Shown: positions 1 through 4,816 of the stretch, one piece after another
How positions within the stretch are numbered: the stretch's first letter is position 1
How the letters are laid out: every line of letters begins with the position of its first letter
Assembly (NCBI GenBank): GCA_028282625.1
Contig: JANQHP010000001.1
Coordinates: 1-7,511, forward strand
Source: Rickettsiales bacterium
GTDB taxonomy: Bacteria > Pseudomonadota > Alphaproteobacteria > Rickettsiales > UBA8987
Length of the DNA: 7,511 nucleotides
Direction of reading: 5' to 3'
The notes under the pieces: generated by a model
The model's input: the letters and a program-made list of their open reading frames with translations, nothing else
Database searches by the model: none
Told to the model about the DNA's origin: nothing
Translations under genes and position numbers: made by a program

Positions 1-26
1 CCCATGCAGCCGCCCCACGCCCCGTC

Positions 27-49
27 ATCCCGTGGTTTAACCACGGGAT
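27..49. repeat. Perfect palindrome, 11-bp arms
   Basis: Arms ATCCCGTGGTT (27-37) and AACCACGGGAT (39-49) are exact reverse complements around a single T. It lies just left of the 59-138 inverted-repeat element and may belong to the same dispersed intergenic repeat family. No T-tract follows, so a terminator role is not supported. Confidence 0.7.
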
Positions 50-58
50 CCAGGTCTT

Positions 59-138
59 GTCATTCCTGCGTAGGCAGGAATCTCACTATCCACGACTTAA
101 AACGCTGCAACAGAGATTCCCGCCTACGCGAGAATGAC
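59..138. repeat. Imperfect inverted-repeat element, copy 1
   Basis: A 26-bp left arm (59-84) matches the reverse complement of a 26-bp right arm (113-138) with three mismatches, separated by 28 bp. The left arm contains its own smaller hairpin, ATTCCTGC (62-69) with GCAGGAAT (74-81). A related copy lies at 6704-6815; the 24 bases at 71-94 and 6717-6740 are identical. This is the pattern of a dispersed palindromic or MITE-like intergenic element. No ORF is carried inside. Confidence 0.8.
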
Positions 139-167
139 AACATGATGGAGTACGTGCAACCTGCAAC

Positions 168-196
168 TTGACACGCCCCCATATATTTAGTAAGAT
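168..196 (+). promoter_or_regulatory. Sigma-70-like promoter of the small peptide gene
   Basis: A perfect -35 TTGACA (168-173) is followed by a 17-bp spacer and TAAGAT (191-196, four of six consensus bases). Transcription would start near 203, leaving a leader of about 135 nt before the peptide start at 339. Confidence 0.65.
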
Positions 197-202
197 ATTA
201 AC

Positions 203-338
203 CTTTCACTTGGAGAGGCATAGCAGCAATGATGCTGTTTCTTTATGCCTAACAAGCCTTACTGATGATACTTCACCAGTAAGTGTTCCACCTCAGGAGG
301 GCTCTCCCTCCCCAACCATTTCTTCCGGAGGTAAACCC
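203..338 (+). promoter_or_regulatory. Hairpin-rich 5' leader of the small peptide gene
   Basis: Three successive hairpins can be drawn. The first pairs AGGCATA (216-222) with TATGCCT (244-250), with an inner CAGCA/TGCTG stem (224-228/233-237). The second pairs CTTACTG (258-264) with CAGTAAG (277-283). The third pairs GGAGGG (296-301) with CCCTCC (306-311). The CCTCC at 307-311 could alternatively pair with the Shine-Dalgarno GGAGG at 327-331, so hairpin 3 and a sequestered ribosome site exclude each other. This is suggestive of translational control, but no known riboswitch class was recognised. Confidence 0.45.
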
Positions 339-446
339 ATGAAGAAGAAATTGGACCTCAGCGCCTTGCGGGTCAACAGTTTCGTGACTGGAGAAACTAA
401 AAATGCCTGGACAAATCCGTGGAACCATTACGTGACCGACCCCTAG
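339..446 (+). CDS. 35-aa peptide with a RiPP (pinensin-like) leader motif
   Basis: This encodes a 35-residue peptide starting MKKKLDLSALRVNSFVTG and ending NHYVTDP. The start is fixed by a strong Shine-Dalgarno GGAGG (327-331) seven bases before the ATG, and the gene sits between a good promoter (168-196) and a strong terminator (456-490), so it is very likely expressed. The N-terminal pattern K-K-x-L-x-L-x-x-L-x-V-x-S-F-V-T is like the leader peptides of pinensin-type class I lanthipeptides and related orphan precursors. The putative core (residues 18-35) has Thr, Trp, Asn and Pro but no Cys, so a normal lanthionine ring cannot form within it. No modification enzyme or transporter is in the window. 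Function is unknown; the RiPP assignment is an inference from the leader motif alone. Confidence 0.7.
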   Translation: MKKKLDLSALRVNSFVTGETKNAWTNPWNHYVTDP

Positions 447-455
447 GTCGGAGTC

Positions 456-490
456 AAGGGGGGAGGGAGCAATCTCTCCCCCCTTTTCTT
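456..490 (+). terminator. Rho-independent terminator after the peptide gene
   Basis: A perfect 10-bp stem pairs AAGGGGGGAG (456-465) with CTCCCCCCTT (476-485), with a 10-nt loop, and runs into a T-rich tail (484-490). It lies ten bases after the peptide stop codon. Confidence 0.85.
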
Positions 491-709
491 TATCTCCATA
501 ACCCCAATATTCCCCTCCCAAAAAAACCCAGCATTTTATCTAAATTTACCTCGCATATGAGATGTGCGTGCGCGGCCCCTTTCGTTGCAAAAATGTCACG
601 CTTTTGCCTCTTTTAGGTGGGTTTGGCCCCGATCTGTTTAAGACTCCGTTAAGGCTTTGAAGCCTACACTAAAACTAGTTCAGGGCGATGCGCCTTAACA
701 CACAGAAGA
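491..709. other. Intergenic DNA with no convincing gene
   Basis: Between the peptide terminator and the lipoprotein leader I see no ORF with a ribosome site and no clear -35/-10 pair. A short hairpin AGGCTT/AAGCCT (652-657/660-665) is present. TACACT at 665-670 could be a -10 element but has no good partner upstream. Confidence 0.4.
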
Positions 710-755
710 AACAGGCAAATAACAGGCTTTAACAGGTTGCAACACAAGAAACAGG
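710..755 (+). repeat. AACAGG repeats at about 10-bp spacing
   Basis: The hexamer AACAGG occurs at 710, 721, 731 and 750, with the related AACACA at 741. The repeats therefore recur about once per helical turn, directly upstream of the lipoprotein start at 765. This may be a protein-binding array on DNA or on the leader RNA, or simple sequence drift. Confidence 0.5.
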
Positions 756-764
756 GAGCACATC

Positions 765-1247
765 ATGTACAAACCACTTTATACACTCGCCGCCTTACTC
801 ATCACCACCATGGCGCTTAGCGCGTGCGGGACACACAAAGATTCCGTCAAAATGGCCGCGCTCAAAAAAAGCGACAAGCAGCTTTCCTGCAGCCAGGTGA
901 AGCTTGAAATCAACGAGGCGGAATATTACCGCCATGAAGCAGAGAAAAACAAGCAGCCAGGCATTGGTAGCCTGGTGATGCCGATCGGCTATATCCGCAG
1001 CTACATGAACGCGAACGAAGCGGTCGACGCTGCCGATAACCGTATCGATTATCTGGGTCGCATTTACGATATCCTTAATTGCGACCAGAAACACGCACAA
1101 CGTACCGGTCACCCGGCCATGCCTGGCCGTCCGGCACGTGTCAAAGAATATGCGCCTGCTGCAGGCAACGTGCCCACCGCCTATATGCCGGTTGGGTACT
1201 ACCCGCAGCATGTGGCATATACGGCGCACCCTGTTGCCCAATGGTAA
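765..1247 (+). CDS. Small lipoprotein of unknown function
   Basis: The 160-aa product has a classic lipoprotein signal: a short basic start, a hydrophobic stretch (residues 5-18) and a lipobox L18-S-A-C21. Lipidation at C21 followed by G22 is predicted to send it to the envelope. The start has an AGGGAG ribosome site (753-758) at good spacing. The mature part has a lysine/glutamate-rich helical region (about 28-64), a short hydrophobic patch (about 67-77), a second helical segment ending in Asn-Cys, and a Pro/Tyr/His/Ala-rich tail (115-160). Cys42 and Cys106 could form a disulfide spanning the helical core. It is monocistronic, with its own terminator downstream. I do not recognise a named family; an envelope structural or accessory role is only a guess. 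Confidence 0.85.
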   Translation: MYKPLYTLAALLITTMALSACGTHKDSVKMAALKKSDKQLSCSQVKLEINEAEYYRHEAEKNKQPGIGSLVMPIGYIRSYMNANEAVDAADNRIDYLGRIYDILNCDQKHAQRTGHPAMPGRPARVKEYAPAAGNVPTAYMPVGYYPQHVAYTAHPVAQW

Positions 1248-1288
1248 CGTATAAGGGCTGACGCCACCCTGTTGCAAACCTGAAGACG

Positions 1289-1327
1289 CCCCCGATATGC
1301 TCCTCCCGCATATCGGGGGTTTGTTTT
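1289..1327 (+). terminator. Rho-independent terminator of the lipoprotein gene
   Basis: A perfect 12-bp stem pairs CCCCCGATATGC (1289-1300) with GCATATCGGGGG (1308-1319), with a 7-nt loop, followed by TTTGTTTTG. Confidence 0.9.
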
Positions 1328-1360
1328 GTGTGTTTGATAGAAACCCACCCCCCTAAAACG

Positions 1361-1390
1361 AGAAAACCGCCCACCCCAAGGGGCGGACGG
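1361..1390 (-). terminator. Rho-independent terminator of the minus-strand coiled-coil gene
   Basis: Read on the minus strand, CCGTCCGCCCC pairs with GGGGTGGGCGG over 11 positions, counting two G-T wobbles, and is followed by TTTTCTCGTTTT. It stops the convergent gene before it reaches the lipoprotein unit. A second small stem, ACTAGCC/GGCTAGT (1413-1428), overlaps the stop codon. Confidence 0.75.
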
Positions 1391-1423
1391 TCCTCTTTCT
1401 ATTGCGAGGTAGACTAGCCAAGG

Positions 1424-1759
1424 CTAGTTTTCCTCTTTTTCTGTTGATGTTTCTGGAGCGTCTGACAGGAAATTTTCCAGATTTTTGGTGATAACCTGGC
1501 CGCCTTCTCGAACAATGTCAAGAGTCACCTGGAAGTGTTGCGTCGTGGCGGCAACATTCTCCCATTTCTCCAGTTTTTCTAGGGTTTGTAAAGTGTCTTC
1601 GACAAATTTTCTTGCGTTTCGCAACAGAAACTCTGCGCTCAAACGCACCTCTCGAAGCTCTGCCAAATGCTTGCTTTCCAGCACCTTCTCGTGCTTTTTC
1701 CTGGCTTCTTTTTCCTCGTTCTGCAGTTCTTCCAGTTCGCGTTCATCTTCATTGGCCAT
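1424..1759 (-). CDS. Charged coiled-coil protein, unknown function
   Basis: The start is placed at 1759 (MANEDERELEELQNEE...) because AGGAGG (1765-1770) precedes it by five bases. The frame stays open to 1897, but that extension has no ribosome site and runs through the structured leader. The 111-aa product is very rich in Glu, Lys and Arg. Residues 3-65 show a heptad-like spacing of Leu typical of a long coiled coil. A less charged helix follows (about 66-100), and the tail is short and acidic (TEKEEN). There is no signal peptide or membrane segment, so it is presumably cytoplasmic. It is monocistronic, convergent with the lipoprotein gene, and preceded by an unusually structured leader that may control it. 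I do not recognise the family; the overall look is phasin-like or a small scaffold, but this is weak. Confidence 0.8.
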   Translation of the reverse strand: MANEDERELEELQNEEKEARKKHEKVLESKHLAELREVRLSAEFLLRNARKFVEDTLQTLEKLEKWENVAATTQHFQVTLDIVREGGQVITKNLENFLSDAPETSTEKEEN

Positions 1760-1793
1760 CGTTTCCTCCTTATGGCCGCCAACACATGACACA

Positions 1794-1887
1794 CTATCAC
1801 ACCCATGCTCCTTCCCTTTCATCAACAGATAAAATGTTGGTTCCCTTACAACAGATGGGAACGAGAGCAGGAGCATGGGTGCGATAG
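1794..1887 (-). ncRNA. Candidate three-way-junction RNA leader
   Basis: On the minus strand, the 18 nt at 1887-1870 pair fully with the 18 nt at 1811-1794, with 17 Watson-Crick pairs and one G-U. This helix encloses GTTCCC/GGGAAC (1862-1857/1845-1840) and CAACA/TGTTG (1839-1835/1827-1823). The result is a closed three-way junction between the predicted promoter and the ribosome site of the coiled-coil gene. The CAACA strand could instead pair with a second TGTTG (1853-1849), giving two mutually exclusive folds. I do not recognise a known RNA family. It could be a cis-regulator, an independent small RNA, or a palindromic DNA element. Confidence 0.55.
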
Positions 1888-1918
1888 TACGCAACATGCA
1901 TCGGCATAGATTAGGTGT

Positions 1919-1947
1919 ATTTTAACGAATTGCTTCTCTAAAGTCAA
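1919..1947 (-). promoter_or_regulatory. Predicted promoter of the coiled-coil gene
   Basis: On the minus strand, TTGACT (1947-1942) is followed after 16-17 bases by TAAAAAT (1925-1919). The start point would fall near 1912, so the whole three-way-junction element would be transcribed as leader. Confidence 0.45.
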
Positions 1948-1967
1948 GGGCTATTAAGGAGATATTA

Positions 1968-1992
1968 GTTTAGAGGGGCGCGTTTAGAGGGG
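1968..1992. repeat. Two direct copies of GTTTAGAGGGG
   Basis: The 11-mer GTTTAGAGGGG occurs at 1968-1978 and 1982-1992, a 14-bp period, in the divergent intergenic region between the coiled-coil gene and the DjlA-like operon. It could be a pair of binding sites. No regulator is implied by anything else in the window. Confidence 0.5.
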
Positions 1993-2031
1993 TGGGGTGT
2001 GACAAGGCGTGGGGGCGCTCCTTCATCTCCC

Positions 2032-2060
2032 TTTACTCTTTTTGTGTTTGGGGGTATAGC
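2032..2060 (+). promoter_or_regulatory. Weak predicted promoter of the 2105-4250 operon
   Basis: TTTACT (2032-2037) and TATAGC (2055-2060) are separated by 17 bp; each matches four of six consensus bases. The fit is modest, but it is the best pair in the gap before the first operon gene. Confidence 0.3.
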
Positions 2061-2104
2061 TTATGAAGTCGTAAAGATATGGTATCGCTTGAAAGGACCC
2101 ATCG

Positions 2105-2749
2105 ATGATTCAGGGACGTTTTATTGATCGCAGGGATAAATACCGCTTGATTAAAAGCACACCGGATTTTTACCTCCGGCGACACGGGCTTCCTTCCACC
2201 CAGCTGATCATGACCTTTATCGTCGCACTGCTGCTCACCGTGGTGCTTTCCACCTTTTTAAGCGCAGAACTCATTTGGCGGCCCGACCGTCTGCCCGTAC
2301 CGCTTTCTACCATCGCCGGCTTTATCCTGGCGCTGGCACTGGTCGTGACCGGCATTGCGCTCTTTTCCTTTAACGCCATCCGCAAATTTCAGCGCTTCGT
2401 CACCGAAACCGAATTCCAAAGCCTCGCTTTTGCCAGCGCCATGCGTGCGGGTGCCCGCTTCACCCTCATCGTCAACCGCGACCGTCAGGTGCTCTATGCC
2501 GATGCGCTGAGCCTGGAGATGCTGCAATGCCCCAATATTGCGGAAGCGCTCAATGCCCTGCTTGCCCATACCGGCTGGAAGGATAAGGCGCGTGCCAGCG
2601 TAGAAGGCGCCCTGCATGAAGGCAAGGCGGTGGTCGCACCCTTGGAAATCGAGGAAAACTTGCTGCAAATTGACGTGCAACCGCTTGAGCGCCCCTCCGG
2701 GTTTTTGGTGATACGCGCCTACAATGCCTCGACCCGCGCGGCGGGGTAA
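2105..2749 (+). CDS. Two-TM membrane protein with PAS-like cytoplasmic tail
   Basis: The 214-aa product has a basic N-terminus (residues 1-33) and two hydrophobic helices, about 34-54 and 68-88, separated by a short loop containing WRPDRLP. Next comes a linker with FNAIRKFQRFVTETEF and a soluble region (about 105-208) whose sequence FTLIVNRDRQVLYAD and final GFLVIRAYN strand resemble a PAS fold. Both ends are expected in the cytoplasm. The ribosome site AAGGA (2093-2097) sits seven bases before the ATG. It is the first gene of a tight operon with the J-domain protein (14-bp gap) and the amidase. E. coli DjlA carries its own N-terminal membrane anchor, whereas the J-protein here has none, so this protein might supply the membrane location. 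That partnership is an inference. No histidine kinase, GGDEF or other output domain is present. Confidence 0.85.
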   Translation: MIQGRFIDRRDKYRLIKSTPDFYLRRHGLPSTQLIMTFIVALLLTVVLSTFLSAELIWRPDRLPVPLSTIAGFILALALVVTGIALFSFNAIRKFQRFVTETEFQSLAFASAMRAGARFTLIVNRDRQVLYADALSLEMLQCPNIAEALNALLAHTGWKDKARASVEGALHEGKAVVAPLEIEENLLQIDVQPLERPSGFLVIRAYNASTRAAG

Positions 2750-2763
2750 ACCCCCACTTCGTG

Positions 2764-3510
2764 ATGCGTCCCTGGCACTGGCCTGGCAAATGGTGGCACC
2801 ACGCACGCACCCTGTTGCTGGAAGAGCAGGCAGGGCGCGCGCAAGCGTCCGATCAAGCGCATGCAAGCAACGCAGAACGTGCGGAATCCTATAAGCAGGA
2901 AGTCCGTGAAGCCGCCTGGGCCTGGGTCACACGCCTGCTCGCGGTCAAGCTGGCCCTTAGCGACACCTCCGATGGCACTTTAAGCGAACTGGAATGCGCC
3001 GCCCTGCATCAGCATTTTGGCCTCGGGGACCCTGCCGACACCACACGCGCAACTTTGAAAAAATGGACCCAGCAGGCCATCGAAGATACCACCAGCCTCA
3101 GCGTCTATGCGTCGCAGCTCCAGCATTTCTACCCCAATAATCGCCGCAAATTTTCCGCGCTGATGGAACAGCTCGTGGCCGTGGCCGCTTCCGATGGCAC
3201 CTTGCATCTTGCCGAGCTAAGCTGGCTCAACCAATGGAGCGCCTGCCTGGGTCTGCCGCCCCATGTCTTAAGCACCGCGCTTTCGCCCTATATCGTGCCG
3301 GCCTCTGAAAGCCCCTACGCGGTGCTTGGCGTGGGCAAAACCGTTACCCGCGAGGAAGCCGCCATGGCCTACCGCCAGGCCGCCGGGCAATACCATCCCG
3401 ACCGCATGCAAGCGATCCCGGATGGGCGCGCCATTCGCGCCCTGGCCGAGCAGCGGCAACATGTGCTGCAGGAGGCCTATACCACGCTTCGGACCCGTCG
3501 CAAATGGTAG
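2764..3510 (+). CDS. DjlA-like TerB/J-domain co-chaperone
   Basis: The 248-aa product should stimulate a DnaK-type Hsp70 through its C-terminal J domain (about residues 182-248), which shows SPYAVLGV, the helix REEAAMAYRQAAGQ and the invariant HPD at 211-213. Residues about 55-170 match the TerB/DjlA-type helical domain, with two acidic D-G-T-L-x-x-x-E segments (70-75 and 144-151) like those of TerB metal-binding proteins. The N-terminus is Trp- and Ala-rich with no clear membrane helix, unlike E. coli DjlA. A GTG at 2761 lies directly before the chosen ATG at 2764; no strong ribosome site separates them, so translation is probably coupled to the upstream gene. Its last codons overlap the amidase start by seven bases. 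The family assignment is confident; the client and partner are unknown. Confidence 0.88.
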   Translation: MRPWHWPGKWWHHARTLLLEEQAGRAQASDQAHASNAERAESYKQEVREAAWAWVTRLLAVKLALSDTSDGTLSELECAALHQHFGLGDPADTTRATLKKWTQQAIEDTTSLSVYASQLQHFYPNNRRKFSALMEQLVAVAASDGTLHLAELSWLNQWSACLGLPPHVLSTALSPYIVPASESPYAVLGVGKTVTREEAAMAYRQAAGQYHPDRMQAIPDGRAIRALAEQRQHVLQEAYTTLRTRRKW

Positions 3511-4250
3511 CGCCGCTTCCCGTCCACCCCCATCCTTCGCCCAATTGGGATAACAGGGAAGGCATCGTCCCGGAGTTGCTCGTGCTCCATTATACCGGCA
3601 TGCCCACGCAAGCCGAGGCTTTGGACCGCATGTGCGACCCGACATCAAGCGTCAGCGCCCATTACCTGGTCAGTCAGCGTGGGCGAATCTACCAGTTGGT
3701 GGAGGAAAAACATCGCGCCTGGCATGCGGGGGTGAGCGCGTGGCGGGGCCATCGCAATATCAACCATCGCTCCATCGGGATTGAGCTCACTAATCCGGGT
3801 CACGAACACGGCTACCAGCGCTTCCCGCGTGCACAGATTGATGCGCTAATTTCCCTGCTGCAGGCCATCTTGAAGCGCTGGCCCATACCAGCTCGCAACA
3901 TTGTGGGCCACGCCGATATCGCGCCGGATCGCAAGGAAGACCCCGGTGAGTATTTCCCCTGGGAGCGTCTTGCCAAGGCCGGCATTGGCCTCTGGCCCAA
4001 AGAGGACGCAGCACCCAATACCCCAAAAACCATCCTGTTTACACCAGGCATGCAGGGAGAAAATGTTGCTCAGCTGCAGCAACGGCTGCACACCTATGGC
4101 TACGCGCTTCCCGTCGACGGGATCTATGGCGCACGCACCCAGGATGTGGTTCGTGCCTTTGCCAGGCATTTTGCGCCGCATCGCCTCGATGGGGCATGGG
4201 ATAGTGTCATGGAAGCACGGCTTGCATCGCTGTTGCAGCAGGTGAAGTAA
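3504..4250 (+). CDS. N-acetylmuramoyl-L-alanine amidase (AmpD/AmiD type) with PG-binding domain
   Basis: This zinc enzyme is predicted to cut the bond between N-acetylmuramic acid and L-Ala in peptidoglycan or in anhydro-muropeptides. The Amidase_2 domain spans about residues 20-160. It carries the zinc ligands H29 (LVLHYT), H136 (VGHADI) and D146 (KEDPG), the catalytic-type E94 (IGIEL) and K144. A PG_binding_1 repeat follows at about 183-245 (GENVAQLQQRLHTYGY, DGIYGARTQ). No signal peptide or lipobox is visible. Secreted AmiD of E. coli has one, while AmpD is cytoplasmic but lacks the binding domain, so cellular location is unclear. The ATG overlaps the end of the J-domain gene, indicating translational coupling. 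DjlA-like and amidase genes are often neighbours in alphaproteobacteria, from memory. Family confidence is high. Confidence 0.92.
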   Translation: MVAPLPVHPHPSPNWDNREGIVPELLVLHYTGMPTQAEALDRMCDPTSSVSAHYLVSQRGRIYQLVEEKHRAWHAGVSAWRGHRNINHRSIGIELTNPGHEHGYQRFPRAQIDALISLLQAILKRWPIPARNIVGHADIAPDRKEDPGEYFPWERLAKAGIGLWPKEDAAPNTPKTILFTPGMQGENVAQLQQRLHTYGYALPVDGIYGARTQDVVRAFARHFAPHRLDGAWDSVMEARLASLLQQVK

Positions 4251-4348
4251 GGGCTTAAAGAAATGTAGGTAAAAAAAGCGTGCACCCCGTGCCTTGCCTC
4301 GTTATAAGGAATGCACTTAGGCCGTGCGCCAAGTAGATTATGGAAAAT

Positions 4349-4380
4349 GGAGAGGTGGCTAAGTGCCTAAGGCCCGCGCC
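4349..4380 (+). pseudogene. Degenerate 5' fragment of tRNA-Ser (copy 1)
   Basis: GGAGAGGTGGC followed by AAGTG and TAAGGC aligns with the first ~33 nt of the intact tRNA-Ser at 4574, with a few substitutions and one gap. The homology fades before the anticodon, so the fragment cannot make a tRNA. Confidence 0.7.
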
Positions 4381-4394
4381 GCCTGAGCCTGAAA

Positions 4395-4406
4395 TAAACC
4401 ACTCGG
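4395..4406 (-). repeat. Inverted D-arm fragment of tRNA-Ser
   Basis: TAAACCACTCGG is the exact reverse complement of 4584-4595 (CCGAGTGGTTTA) in the D-arm of the intact tRNA-Ser. Just beyond, TTAAACCAC (4408-4414 and neighbours) repeats part of the match. It suggests tRNA-derived debris in both orientations, although twelve bases alone could be chance. Confidence 0.4.
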
Positions 4407-4436
4407 TTAAACCACAGCCGAGCGGTGAGTGACGAT

Positions 4437-4466
4437 GGAGAGGTGGCTTCAGTGGTTTAAGGCGCC
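4437..4466 (+). pseudogene. 5' fragment of tRNA-Ser (copy 2)
   Basis: GGAGAGGTGGC, a changed three-base stretch, then AGTGGTTTAAGGCGC closely match the acceptor and D-arm half of the tRNA-Ser at 4574. The match stops at the anticodon arm. Like copy 1 it is preceded by AT, as is the intact gene, so the duplicated unit began at least two bases before the gene. Confidence 0.8.
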
Positions 4467-4538
4467 AATGTTTCGAAGCAGGCGCGAGCCTGCGTGAAAC
4501 CACATAAAAAAGGCGTGCGCCGAAGGTGCGTGCTAAAG

Positions 4539-4544
4539 TAGAAT
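4539..4544 (+). promoter_or_regulatory. Possible -10 box for tRNA-Ser
   Basis: TAGAAT matches five of six bases of the -10 consensus and would start RNA about 23 nt before the mature 5' end. The region 16-18 bp upstream is a poor -35, so the call is tentative. Confidence 0.3.
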
Positions 4545-4573
4545 GCACCGGTGAAACACACCGTGTGTGAGAT

Positions 4574-4663
4574 GGAGAGGTGGCCGAGTGGTTTAAGGCG
4601 CACGCCTGGAAAGCGTGTTCACGGGTAACCGTGTCGAGGGTTCGAATCCCTTCCTCTCCGCCA
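4574..4663 (+). tRNA. tRNA-Ser (anticodon GGA)
   Basis: A complete 90-nt class II tRNA. The acceptor stem is GGAGAGG/CCTCTCC (4574-4580/4653-4659), with discriminator G and encoded CCA (4661-4663). The D-arm is GCCGAGTGGTTTAAGGC, the anticodon stem is CACGC/GCGTG, and the loop carries GGA at 4608-4610, which reads UCC/UCU serine codons. A long variable arm (ACGG/CCGT) is typical of Ser tRNAs, and the T-arm contains GGGTTCGAAT. All helices pair. The gene is surrounded by partial copies of itself on both sides. Confidence 0.97.
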
Positions 4664-4711
4664 TTTTCTAAAAATAAGAGAAGCGCCAACAGGCGCCTTA
4701 TTTTTAGAAAA
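4664..4711 (+). terminator. Terminator hairpin directly after tRNA-Ser
   Basis: The inverted repeat TTTTCTAAAAATAAG (4664-4678) / CTTATTTTTAGAAAA (4697-4711) is perfect over 15 bp. A GCGCC AACA GGCGC core (4683-4696) sits on top, with TTATTTTT following its descending arm. It begins immediately after the encoded CCA. The symmetry means it could stop transcription from both sides. Confidence 0.8.
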
Positions 4712-4724
4712 TAATGATATGCAG

Positions 4725-4814
4725 GGGTTCGAACAGAGTTCGACGCCGAGCGCAACAGCGCGAGACGCCCCGCAAGCGCTTTAGCGCTTAAAGGGAATCC
4801 CTTCCTCTCCGCCA
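4725..4814 (+). pseudogene. 3'-end copy of tRNA-Ser split by a ~61-nt insert
   Basis: GGGTTCGAA (4725-4733) equals the T-arm of the intact gene (4638-4646). After 61 nt, GAATCCCTTCCTCTCCGCCA (4795-4814) equals 4644-4663 exactly. Together they rebuild the last 26 nt of the tRNA, with GAA present on both sides of the insert. The insert is made of short GC-rich hairpins such as AAGCGC TTTA GCGCTT. A tRNA 3' end repeated downstream of its gene is the classic trace of integration at that tRNA. Confidence 0.65.
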
Positions 4815-4816
4815 TC

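Noticed and set aside
59..138. CRISPR-like repeats
   Set aside because: The repeated units are two dispersed inverted repeats more than 6 kb apart, not regularly spaced direct repeats with unique spacers. No cas gene is present.
168..338. Upstream in-frame extension of the 35-aa peptide from a codon at 168
   Set aside because: That start codon is the -35 box itself (TTG of TTGACA), so it would not be transcribed. The strong ribosome site supports the ATG at 339.
795..1277. 160-codon minus-strand ORF opposite the lipoprotein gene
   Set aside because: It is a shadow of the plus-strand gene, which has a lipobox, ribosome site and terminator. The antisense frame has none and its protein has no recognisable domain.
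1760..1897. N-terminal extension of the coiled-coil gene to an ATG at 1897
   Set aside because: There is no ribosome site at 1897, while AGGAGG precedes 1759. The extension coincides with the paired leader structure and ends abruptly in a differently composed protein.
2258..2866. 202-codon minus-strand ORF opposite the PAS-like protein gene
   Set aside because: It is antisense to a well-supported operon, crosses a gene boundary, and has low-complexity composition typical of GC-rich shadow frames.
4255..4815. 186-codon minus-strand ORF across the tRNA-Ser region containing GIRTLDTVTREHAFQACALNHSATSP
   Set aside because: This is the antisense translation of the tRNA-Ser gene, a well-known false ORF pattern. 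It has no ribosome site and it covers RNA and tRNA debris.
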